From Plecoglossus altivelis (Eukaryota; Chordata; Actinopteri; Osmeriformes; Plecoglossidae), in assembly GCA_036571765.1 (NCBI GenBank), contig BROE01000025.1, positions 5,750,660-5,814,659 of the forward strand: a stretch of 64,000 nucleotides of DNA, written 5' to 3'. Within the stretch, counting starts at the first letter, position 1. Each line of letters begins with the position of its first letter. This document shows, piece after piece, positions 40,407-52,068 of this stretch. A program made the position numbers and the translations under genes. Under the pieces are notes generated by a model. It searched no databases, was not told the DNA's origin, and was given only the letters and a program-made list of their open reading frames with translations.

Positions 40407-40454
<48 letters not shown>

Positions 40455-43400
40455 AGCATAGTCTTAGTCATGCCTCTCCAACTGCTATGGGTTGGGGTAT
40501 GAGAAACTCACATTAAAAAAGCCTACTTATATGAAAAACAACCCATGCCCCTCCTTCTGCCAAGTACTACTCTACTTTAAATGTCAGAAATAATAGCAGG
40601 AAGCACAAATGATGGGTGTGTGTGGCACAGCAGGTGTAGGGGGTGGGGTGGGGGGTAGCTCCGTGAAGAGCACTGGGTGTACGCGAGCAGGTCTGAAGGA
40701 GGGAGGCGGGGGGCCCCTGGGGACCCTAGCGGGCGTGACTCACCTGGTGCGTCTTGCTGTTGGCGTGGAAGAAGGCGAGGCGGTAGAGGCTCTTGTAGTG
40801 CTGGGGGAAGCGTCCGAGGCAGAGGAACAGGGCGTCCACGCACATCTCCACCAGCATCTTCCTCTGCTCCCCATGCTCCGCGGGCAGGCTCCTGGGAACC
40901 TCCACCGCCTCCGCAGGGGGCTCCACCCTCCTCTTGCCCTCGCTGATGGGGGTCTGCGGAGTGCTCTGGGGCCCCGGAGCTGTCTTAGGGGGCGTGGTGA
41001 GGACAGGTTGAGGGTGGGGGCCGGGGTCGGCAGGGGGCTTGGGGAGGGGGGTGTCAGGAGGGGTCGCTGACGAGGCGTCTGGGGCTTCCTGGGTGCTCCT
41101 GTCCTGCGGCGCGGCCCCAGGGCCCAGCCCCGTGTGTTTGTCACCAGGAGAGCCTTGGAGAGTTTGGGTTGCGTTTAGACATGTTTGTGTTTTGCCTTAA
41201 AGTTTCATTCTACAGCATAAACATGGGATGTAGTTTCAGGGGAAAGTGCACCGTTGTTACAGCAGTGGGGACATAATACACCACGACAGCAGCAAAATAT
41301 ACACCCAGGAAAGGTAGCAACTAAAGTTGGCAAGCCGGTGTGATACAAGGCGACCAATGACAGATTGTGTACCTGCGTCTTCGGCGGGAGGCAGGGTCAG
41401 CTTGATGGGCGTGGTGTTCTCGGAGGAGGATGTGCTTCCCTTACCGGACGCGAGCTTGTGGCTGCTGTCCTGGGAGCTGGCGGGGTCGGTGAAGGCATCC
41501 TGGGTGGAGTTGGAGTCCGACAGCATCACCCGCAAACGCTATCCAGAACTGCGCTCTGGTGTGGTGGGTGGTGTGGTGGTGGGGGGGGGGGGGGGGGGAG
41601 AGGGAGGTCACACAAACACACGTGTCAAATCCCACAGCTTCCTGGCTTGACTGCCAGCCACACGTACTCCTGTGGCCAGCGACATCCCTCCCTCGCTCGC
41701 TCGCTCGGGTTACATAGGAAAATCTTAAAGGCAGGGATGCGGTTTGGGGATTCTTGTCAACACCACACAGGGTCAGTCGTGTTTTAAGCAAAGTTGGGGG
41801 GGAGGTTTTTGGTGTCGGAAACATCCAAAATGATAACCAGCTTTCCCCTTCATGGCCACACTGTGACGTCCTTAGCAGAGCGCAGAGACTAACATGTTCA
41901 CGAAAAGGGCGACAGGCTGACAGCTGGGCGGGGGAACTTGCTTGTAACATCACCCTGATCTACAAAGAGAACTACCAAAGTTGTGCACTTCAGATAATGT
42001 TAGAATCAGTGTAATCACCTGGAGAAATTTTGTACCATTCAATTCCTGGGTACTGATCAAGGATGTAAGCAAAATATGCAGTAGTTCTGATCTAGTCCTA
42101 TTGGTTTGGGACTACAGTAGTGTTCTGAGTGGACTGTACTAAACACATGGAGGGTGGTTCACGGGCAGTACCATTCAGGGATGCCAGGTATTTTCGAGGG
42201 AGGCAGTAATCATGGTCAAGCTCTGATGAGGCTGTTGAAGATATGGAAGGGGACTTTACAATTAAACAATGTTGGGTTTTCTCAAGCAGGAATCTTGCGC
42301 CACAATTAAGTGTTGTCACCCCCCCCCCCGATCAGTGTTGACACAGTCTCCCGTCACCATGATTCACCTTAGGTGTGAGGAGATGGAAGACCCCCCCTGA
42401 CAAACCTGCACGGTGGTCTGTTCCAGCCGTGAGCCTTCGCGGACATGTGCCAACGAAGGGGTGGGGGGGTAGAGGGAAGGGTAACACACTCCTCATAAAC
42501 AACGCATCACACCACGATCGACTGAACACCTATGTGCAATGCCGAGTTCATATCCCTGGTTACGGAACATTCTGGTGCGTGACGTGTGCGGAACCGAATC
42601 AGACCCCACTTCAAACCCCACCCACCCCACCCAAAAGGGCATCCCGAGTACCGCCCCCGCGTGGCAGACTGAGGGGGGGCCGTCCGTACCCGTGTAGACG
42701 TCCCCCCCCCCTCCCCTCCTCCCCCCCGCGAGGGGCTACATGCACATTATAAATGACAAAGCAGGTGGCGGAAGCAAGCAGGCAGAGGAAGCTGGCAGGT
42801 AGGCAGGCAGGTAGGCAGGTAGGAAGGAATCTGGAAAGGGTGACAGAAAAACGGGCAACATGGGCAATATGGCTGCAGCGTTCTGGCGCAAGGCTAAACA
42901 GGAGGACGCCCAGGGCGAATCCCAACACGGCAGGCTGTTGTTGTTAGCATTTAGCGTTGAATTTGTGCTTAACATTCCAATGTTTTGGTGTTTATAATGG
43001 CATTCAAACCGGCTTATTGCTCTTTAAATGTGTTTTTATTTCCCCCCTTTATTTCTCTGCTTCACTACAAACAGTGGGTATAATTTCAATAAGGGTTCAG
43101 CCAGGCTTCTTGCTAAATCACTGAAGGCTACGCTGAATGTCTGCTAAGTGGTTTTTGTCAGGTAAATTCCAAAACCATTGCAGATTGAGATGGTAATGAA
43201 GCTCGGACAGTATTTGACCATTAGTGGTTGAAATAATTCACTCTGTAAATCTGTTCACGCAAGCACGAGGGACCGACCATGCCCAGTGTGCAACACAAGG
43301 AACACGGACTCAACTAAAGAGTCTGAGAGAAAGCTACAATATTCCTAACCTCACTGCTAGCAACATCTGAACGCGGAGAGAGACAGACAGAGAGAGAATA

Positions 43401-44215
43401 TAAAATATAAATAGCTTTGTGTCTGAGCTTTGCTTAAATCGTTTTTTTAAATGGACGATGTAATTTGAAAATCTGACAGAAAAAACCCAGACAAAAACTC
43501 ATTCAAAACAAATGAGGAAAAAGCTCTTGGCTGCGATAAGGCTGGCTAGTCTGGTGAGCACAGTAACATGACTATGTTTCTACCAGAAGGGGGAAGGAGG
43601 TGCGGAGGAGTGAGGCCAAGGAGAAGGAGCTCTTCCACAGAAGCAGATATCTGGATCTACGGCCATGACAACACCAACACACGCGAGGTCCAAAAACCCT
43701 CTCTGCCTTCTTACCTCTCGACACCTAAACACTCCCACCTCTCCCCCACCTCTACCCCTCCACCGCCAAAACGCAGGCACAGACAAAGCAGCAGTAGCCA
43801 TATTGCCCATCTGACCACATCCCAAGCACCCAGTGTTTGTGACGTAATTACTGGAATCAGATCCATTAGCATGGTGATTAGCTTCCCAACACCCCACCCC
43901 CACCAACCCTCCCTCCCCCACCCCCGGAGGGACCTCTGTCCTGGGTGAGGGCAGGCCGCTCCCCAGGGTCCAGGGTCTGGGTCTGGGACTGTACCATCAG
44001 CCTGCTGCTGCTCCTTATGCTGCTGCTGCTGCTGCCAGTTCTGCCGCCGCAGGGTTTTACGTTTGGCGTAATCATGGTCGACCGGTGTGGCCGTGTAAGG
44101 CGGGGATGTCAGACCTGGGGCGCTGGAGGGGGGCAGGGGGGCACCGGCGTGACCGCCCGCCGTGCACACGGAGGAACAGTGCGAGTCCTCGTCCATCACG
44201 GAGGGGGGCTTCTCC
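22100..44215 (-). CDS. cabin1: cabin1 exons 26-37 (C-terminal half)
   Basis: Exons, high to low: 44215-43995 (lower end uncertain), 41538-41373, 41153-40744, 38012-37899, 30838-30675, 30473-30377, 30250-29570 (GC donor), 27856-27782, 24565-24304, 23209-23054, 22854-22652 and 22264-22100. Exon 26 encodes DEDSH, then PGLTSPPYTATPVDHDYAKR and Gln runs. Exon 28 ends LGRFPQHYKSLYRLAF. Exon 32 (227 codons) is low complexity and ends with SGKTLLLDAYRVWQQGQK and SETYMLMKQ. The exon 26 donor leaves one base over while exon 27 needs phase 0, so a small exon is missing or exon 26 ends elsewhere. Fish exons 34-35 are shorter than the human counterpart. Confidence 0.85.
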
Positions 44216-47200
44216 CTGGAGGGGCGGGGCAGGGTGGGGAGGGAAGGAGGGAGGGGAGGGAGGATACAGAGGCGAGGCAGATCAGATTGGGCATTTCTTC
44301 AAATTCCTCTGGAAAAACAAAAGCTGGCCGGTAAAGTGTGAGGTCTCCTCCCCGAGCGGGTAGCCGCAGGACTCTGGCTCACTTCTCCTGGGACTTGGGC
44401 CTGCTTTTCTCCGCCCCCCGAGCGAAGGGGCCGGCTGCCGCCTCCGTCAGCAGGCCGAAGAGCAGCTCGTGCTCCTGCTCAGCCTCGCCCGCCTCCAGCA
44501 GCTTGAGGATGGAGGCGCCCAGACGGAAGTGGAGCTGCCCGCAGACAAGAGCACAGAAGGGGGGTGATTACGCCGCTTAAAGTGCAACACGCTGACATCA
44601 TCACAGACTTCTGGGGGAGCTAAGTGCTTGTGTACGGTCCTCTGCTAGCGTTCCAGGGTTCATACTGCCGTGTATTAGTGCCAGTGTGTACTAGTGTGTG
44701 CTGGCGTGTCCTAGATCCAGTGTGCGGTTCAGACCGGAGCACCTTCAGGCTGTCGTGATGTATTGTACCTCCAGGGCTTCCATAGCCAGGTCTGGTGGGT
44801 TGTGATAGTGTATTTTGCGTGGGTATCTGGCTGCCTCCTCATGCAGGTAATGGGCTGCCTGTGAAGAGAGAGACACAGTGAGGAAGGCAGAGAGGAAGAG
44901 ATTTGATTGGCCAGGGCACCATGCACATTGGTCACATTTTGTTCCGTTCCTCCCGGCCGTTTTGCTAGCAGTCTAACCTTTACGACTCTAAATCTGCTTG
45001 TCTCCACAAATGATCCCAATACTCTGTGATTGCACATTCTTACGAACAAGATATACCAAACGAAGGAGGTGAGGGCAGGGTGGACAGAGGAGAAGCCCTG
45101 GGGCCATCTGACAGGCAGGGCAGATTAGGCCGTGACAGAGGAGAGGACAGCCTCTGGAGGGGACAGACACACAGTCTTCTCCTCTCTCTGCAGACGCCCC
45201 TCCCCCTCTCCTCCCAGTGATGCCAGCCCAGAGGCCCCAGGCCTCCCTCTCTACCCTCACTTTAAAATGGCCGACGTAGGCTTCCGTCCACATGGGGGCC
45301 TTGTGTGCTAGTCACACAGGTGTGGGGCCTACCCGCTTGTAGAGATGCAGGTATTAACCAGCTAGCCAGACATGTGTACGGCCTACCCGCTTGTAGAGAT
45401 GCAGGTATTAACCAGCTAGCCAGACAGGTGTGCAGCCTACCCGCTTGTAGAGATGCAGGTATTCCCCCGGTGGCTGCTTGCGTTTCTCAGCGATCTTCCC
45501 CAGCATGTAGTGAATGAGCCATTCCTCCTCGTCACTATCCCCCTCGCACCGAGACGCACCCTGGAAGCACTGGGATGACGTCTCCAGCATGGAGTCTCTC
45601 CTCTCCTTCATCTTGAGCCCCGCGCGCACACACACACACACACACACAAACACATTATTCCATAACTGTCAATTCAGCAGTCAATTCACACGTCACATGA
45701 CCAGGAGCGACAGGATGTGACACCTGCTGAGTGTGCGGAGGCGGAGACCAAACACAAGCTGTGCTGGACTAGAAGAGACTGGGTGAGGAGCAGGGAGGAG
45801 GAGTCTACCGCACCTGCTTCACTACTTCTGGCGGCAGCTCGTTCCTCCATTGCTTGAGCTGGCGCGACGCGAAGGAGTGCAGGGCGTAGGACATGGTGCC
45901 GTACTCGATCCACAGAGACAGGTTGGAGGCGTCGATCTCCAGGGCCCTCTTGAAGCAGTTGAGGACAGCCAGGGAGTGCTTCCAGATAGGCCCGTCGCTC
46001 TTCAGCTCGTTGGAATTCAGCTTGTCCTGGATACGGCTGGCTCTAGCCAGGGCCATGCCTGCCCAGGAGTCAAACCTGCACACACACACATCACACAGAC
46101 ATATACGCATGAACACACCACACACACCACACACACCACACACACCATCAGTAACCGCACACCCAAAGGTTATGGTTCCCAGCCCGCGGAACCTCTCTTT
46201 TCTCCTTATGATCTCGGCAATGCTGGTAAAAGTGTAAATATTATGAACGCACTTGACAAGTTATTAGTATAACAGTACAAAACTGCCAAGTCGTTCAAAC
46301 CCAAATGCTGACCTGTTTGGACACACACAGATGTCATGCATGTAGAACTTGATGGCTTTGGACTGCTCCTTGTTCTTGAAGTGGTAGTCCCCCAGGAGGT
46401 AATAAATCTCATCCACGATGGGGAGAGCAGGAGAGCTGCCTTCAGGGAGAGCAGGGACCTGGAAGGAGAACCAGCCGGGCATCAGGGATCTGAACACAGC
46501 CTCTGGCGAGCATGTTTTCTCCTGACACACTTTCACGTGCGTCCTTTAGTAAGGTGCTTTTGAATCACATAAAGACAACTGTCGGTGAGCATGTTTGTTC
46601 CCAGTCTGACAAACAGCTCTGAGTTACAATGAGACAACCCTGGCTGACATGCAGCACGGCCATTAGTCTGGCGTGACTCATGCACGCTGCTGGGGTCCTG
46701 GCCAGGCTGACCTTGTCCGTGGCTCCCTCGATGTAGGCCGCCACCTCGTCCATGCTGAGGGAGGGGGCGTCGCTGGTGGGCACGATGCCCGAGAAGCGCC
46801 GCAGCAGGTTGGCAAGGTCGGCCGACACCGTGCTTGTCTTGTAGCTGTCGAACTCCGGCAGGGTCTTGGGCTTGAAGTAGCGGAACATGAACAGGGAGTT
46901 GGACCAATGCAGCTCCACCTGGGGGGGGGGGGGGGGGGGTCACAGGAGGGGGAGGGGTTAGCTGATGAGATAGTAGACAGTGTGATGGAGCCTAAACTCA
47001 GTCATTCATTTTATATCAGACATGTTTGTAATGTATATGTTTTCTTATCCATCTTTTCTTATCTATATACAGATATAGATATATATTTATATCTATATCC
47101 ATCTACATCTATAGATATAGATATATATAATGTATTTTCATAAAATAACATGACATAACATACATGTTGACAGAAGGACGCAGGGCTGCAAATGTTGGGA

Positions 47201-50200
47201 TTCAGCGTTACATAGCATGACTTTATGTTCGTTTAGTTTGGCAGAGGCAGAGTCCATAAATCAAATTTAGGCTCCCTGAAAGAGAATCAATTGCTTTCCT
47301 ATATTGACTTGTTTCACAGCGACCCTTAGTCTTGTGACTTAGCTGACCAAACAGTAATTAGAAGGTGGGCTGACACCATTAGTAAATAAACCTGGACTCT
47401 GCACTTTCTCTCTCTCTCCCCCCTCATCTCTCTCTCCTTCCCTCTCTCTCTCCTTCCCTCCCTCGCAATTACTGCACATCACTACGTTCCAACAAACCGA
47501 CAGTAGAGAGTCCGACGTGATTAGACACCCCCCTAGTGGCTTCTAACGCCACACGTGTCTCGAACAAGAACACAACCTCAGTAAAACCCAGAAATACAGG
47601 AGATAAAACGCTACTAAAACCAACTATGAACGAGTTAGCATTGCGCTGCGTAGCCCCATGCATAGAATCCTGTCGATTCTGACCACCGGATGTCGAGCGA
47701 ACACGTTCCCCGACAGCCTTGTGCGCTGCAGTGTCGCTAAGATGACCAGGGGGGGCTTGATGCGTGATCGGTCCAGCAGGGTGTCTGACCTGCTGGGCTG
47801 AGTGCTCCTCGAGGTAGCGGGCCTTGCTCTTCTTGCTGGGGTAGGCGTACAGGCAGAAGAAGCACTGCTCCAGAGCCATCTCAAGCTCCTCCTTGTAGGG
47901 GTGGGAGTCCAGGTTGTTGGAGGCCACCAGCTCCTTCTCCAGAACTTCCACCTGCACAGGGGTATAAGCACAGAAATGCAACGCAGTCACCTTCCACCCT
48001 GGGAACTGAAGTCCTTAATTGTACCCCAACAACAACAAAAATCAAAGGGTTAACTAAATGAGTGATTGGTTAACTAAGTAATGTCAGTTTTATCCTAGTC
48101 TTCACTGGGGGGAGGTCAGGGGTCAGAGTTGAGGGGGCTGGGGCTCCCCCACTCACGTAGAACTTGAGGAGGGCTCCGTCAGAGTTGCAGCACCAGGAAC
48201 GCCGGCCCAGGTACTCGTGAGCCGTGTTCAGTAGCATCAGCGACGAGGGCAGCATGGGCATGTCCGAGTCATCTGGGAAGAGAGATGTTGAAAGGTCACA
48301 CACTAATGGGAGATGTGAACAGGGGGAAAAGGGGTTGGAGGAAAGGGAAGGTGTAAGGGGACATGCCTTCCTCGTCCCCTACAGCCATGTGCTGGCGGAG
48401 CATGCAGTCGAAGGCGGCCTCCTCGTGCTTGATGATGTGGTGCAGTAGGACCCAGGGGACGACCGAGGAGAAGTGAGGCTCCTTGGGATCGTCGGGGATG
48501 GCCATGCTGAGGTCAATCAGCTGGTGGAGAGGAGGAACAAAACATCCAGCGTCACGTCAACAACAACAGACGGCTGAGCGAGAATCAGCACAAGGTTATA
48601 GATGTGGAAATGTCTTCCCTTAGAAGACCGATCAAAGACACATCCAGGAGCGGGGGGGGGGGGAGAGGGTTTGAACCCAGGACCTCATGATCCGCCCTCA
48701 AGTACCCTGCGCCCCACTGAGACTACCCCCCGTCCCCACGTATGCGAGGGCGCTGGAGGGCGCTGCCTGACCTGGATGAGGTTGTTGGCGAGGCGGGCCA
48801 TGCTGGAGCAGCGGGGTACGCTATCCAGCAGCCGTGGCTCCTCTGAGAAGCAGAGCCTGATGCCTCCCAGCAGCTGAGTGATGGTGGACACCCACTCCTC
48901 CTTCACCGAGGGGGAGCTGCCTGATGAGGAGGTCAGCTGCTGCAGGGCCTCGTTCAGGGCCACCTCGGTGCTCTCCAAGCACTGCTGGAAGTCTTTCAGC
49001 TGCAGAAGAGAGTTCTAGGATGGCAGGAGGAGAGGAGGAACGTTAAGCTAAGCTATCCTATAAGCCACCCCTATCCAAACCAAGCATGTTTTAAAATCTT
49101 TTCCCTCCCCCAAGAAAGGCAGGTCTGACCTGCAGCAGCAGCAGCTGAGCGGGCCGTTCGGGGGTGGAGCTGGCAAAGTCCGGAGGTTTGCCCCGGCCGG
49201 AGGCTCCGTAGGGGAGCGTGGCCTGCAGCAGGCGCACCACCGCCTGGTAGTCTCCCGTCTCATAGAGGCGCTGGATCTCCTCCAGAGACTGGCAACGCTC
49301 CAGAGACTTCAGCTTCTTGTCAATCTGACCCATGGAGAGAGAGAGAGAGACAGAGGGGGGTAGAGAGACAGAGAAGTGTGATGAGAACCACCCCATAGGA
49401 GCTCGTTTTCCCAACCTCCCGCACCCATCGGGGGTTTTGTACATGGGTCCTGCTGCTCCTCACCTCCTCCAGGGAGATGGAGGCGTCCACCTTCAGGTTG
49501 GGAAGGTAGACGGTGTACTCCTTCCCATCTGCGGACCTGGGCTGGCTCTGCAGCAGCCCTGCGCACAAGTCATAGTTCTCCAACGCCAGCTCCATGTCAC
49601 CCTAGGAACGGAACCGAAAACGGAATTCAACAGCGTCGGTTTGGGTGTCGATACTGAATTACTACCAAACCCAACCCCCCCAAAAAACCCCAACCATCTT
49701 ACTTGTAAGGTAAGGAAGTGTGCTTTGAGCCAGTACACCCGTGCTACAAGTGGCAGCCAGCTGTCCTCAAACAGGTCCCTCTGAGAGGAGCCCAGAGCCA
49801 GCTGGAGCAGGTCACCGTGGAAGTGCTGCCCGGGGAAGTCTGGGACGCCAGCGTCGCCGCTCGGACCCGCCACCCCGCTCTTCCTGGGAGACGCTGGGAG
49901 GGAAACACGCAGGAATTAGATGGGGGCGAAATCAAACCGGTGCAGAAGCTCTGTTGTTCCACACGCCACCCCCCCCCCCCAAAAAAGCTAAAATCTTTGT
50001 TTTCCGTGTACCGTTTTTCCCTTTGGTGTGCGACCACTGCTCCAACTGCAGCTCCATACAGGACAAGCTCATCACCAACATCTCCTGCACATCAAACACA
50101 TTGTTATTTCAGAAACGGGAAGAGGTAAATTATGAAAAATGACGACAAGTGATGTGTATTCATTTTCTAGCAAGGACATACTGTAAGTACTACATAACCA

Positions 50201-52034
50201 GGGCTGACAGGCAGAGGGCAACACAGGACCACTGGATTATTCCGGATGATTCCGGTTTCCTACCCGGATGTGCTGGTTACTGCAGTCTCGCAGCAAGGGG
50301 TTGGGCACACCGCTGCTGTGTTTCCTCCAGGTCTGATAGACCTCCAGCACCACGGCAACCAGCCCTCGAGGCCACTCCTCCAGGAAGCGCTGACACACAG
50401 CCTTCAGGTAACGCACCATCAGGTCCAGGATCCCACCGTTGCTCAGGTTGTTCAGCAGGAAGTTGTGGACATCCTGTTGTTCTGCGCAGAAGAAGAAACA
50501 GCGTCACGTTCGTACGCTCATGTTCGGAAGAGTAGCAAGATCAAGCCCTATGTTTAGGGGTGGACAATTGGGACGTATACTTGTCAACAGACCATTGCAA
50601 CGTCCCCACCAATCGTTTATCAGAGCAGGGTTGCTCCTAGCATTTAGGGTGAGAATGATACACATGGTAGGTGTTGTGGTAGCTCACCAGACTCCATGTA
50701 TTCTATGGATTCTAGAGGAGTGCAGCTGCCGTTGAGGAACTGGGAGTCTGGCTTGACGTCACACTGGGCCTCCAGGTTACTAAGACTCTCATCGTCATCC
50801 TCCGGGTCAAACTTCTTGAGCCTAAGATGAACAATACGATTACTTACCATCCGGTCCGATCTCAAATAACTATTCATAATGGCGCAGCTCCATTGTGGTG
50901 TGAAATGAACACCTGGAAGGGAGGAATTTGAAAAGCAGCTCTTGGAAGTCGATCTTCTCCTCTTTCTTGCACTTGGTGTTACGGACCCGAGCAGAGCGGC
51001 GCTTGGCCGTCTCCCCGTTGTCCTCAACAACCCTTTTCCTCTTAGTGGCTTTCTTCGCCTTCTCCGTTAGCGACGCATCCATTGCTGTGACAGAGCAAGA
51101 TCAAATAGTCAATATTAAAATGAAGAAATAAGATCAAAGCTCAACTAAAACGTAGTCTAACGTCAAACACATCCGTCAGTCTCAACCCGAGTTTGGAACG
51201 GACCGTCTGCTGGGGCGGTGGTGATGACCTCCACCGTGGCCTGGGTGGTGGAGATATGGACCAGGGTGCTGGGCTGGGACAGCGTGGCTGGCTCTGGAGC
51301 TGGGAGGGGAGGCAGGGAGGAGCCAGGACTACTGCTAGGCACAGTCTGGCTCACGCTGGCCGGACTGGAGGGCTGGGGGATCCCCTGGAGGCAGTTGGGG
51401 TCTTGGTACTCAGACAGGTCGATCCTGCGACCCAGGCTTGGACGAGGTTCCTCGCATGTGGTCTGGTGTCTGTACATGGCCAGGAAGCTCTCACCTACGT
51501 TCTTCCAACTGAAAACACACGGAGGGTTCGCGTGAACGATCCTACGTGCTAACGGGCTCAACGAGGGAGCGAAGAGACCACGGAGCGACGTGGAGAGGAT
51601 TAGGATTCTCACGTGAAGCGGCGGATTGGCTGGACCAGCACTAGGTCTGGCTTGGGCTCCTGGACTGAAAAAGCCTGCCTGTGACGTCGCAGATCCATAG
51701 CCTCCTGGATGATAGCCTGGCTCTCCTCCTCATCCACCTCCACATAGTGGACGGCCATGTTGCTGCAAATAGCGCAGAGCGCGTTAGCTTTCATGAAAGA
51801 GGGGCGTTTTCAGAAAGAGGGGCTTGAACGTACAAGTTGGTGCAAGCACAGTGCAAACTTACCACTTCATGAAGATGTGCATGGTATCCTTCCTCAGACA
51901 AGGCTGCTCCTGGAAGATCTTCTCCTTCAACACCAAACCTTTGCTGTAGCAGTGATCCTTTTCCAAGGCCTTGCCGATGAAGTACAAACAGCCTGAACGC
52001 AGGAATGAACCACACACACACATTTGCACGCACG

Positions 52035-52068
<34 letters not shown>

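Larger units (their letters stand above)
38013..40743 (-). other. cabin1 intron 28, contains an assembly gap and duplication
   Basis: The intron holds a degenerate aggggccaggcttc minisatellite (38650-38855), two identical 634-bp copies (39138-39771 and 39782-40415), the intervening N gap and CA/CT microsatellites. If the duplication is false, the real intron is about 640 bp shorter. No cabin1 exon is missing here, because exons 28 and 29 join in phase. Confidence 0.7.

Noticed and set aside
40239..40502. Ser/Leu-rich plus-strand ORF
   Set aside because: It translates (CT)n and (CA)n tracts in the duplicated intron segment.
42775..42830. ggcaggtaggcagg tract as a CRISPR-like array
   Set aside because: It is a short imperfect tetranucleotide repeat without spacers, in a vertebrate intron.
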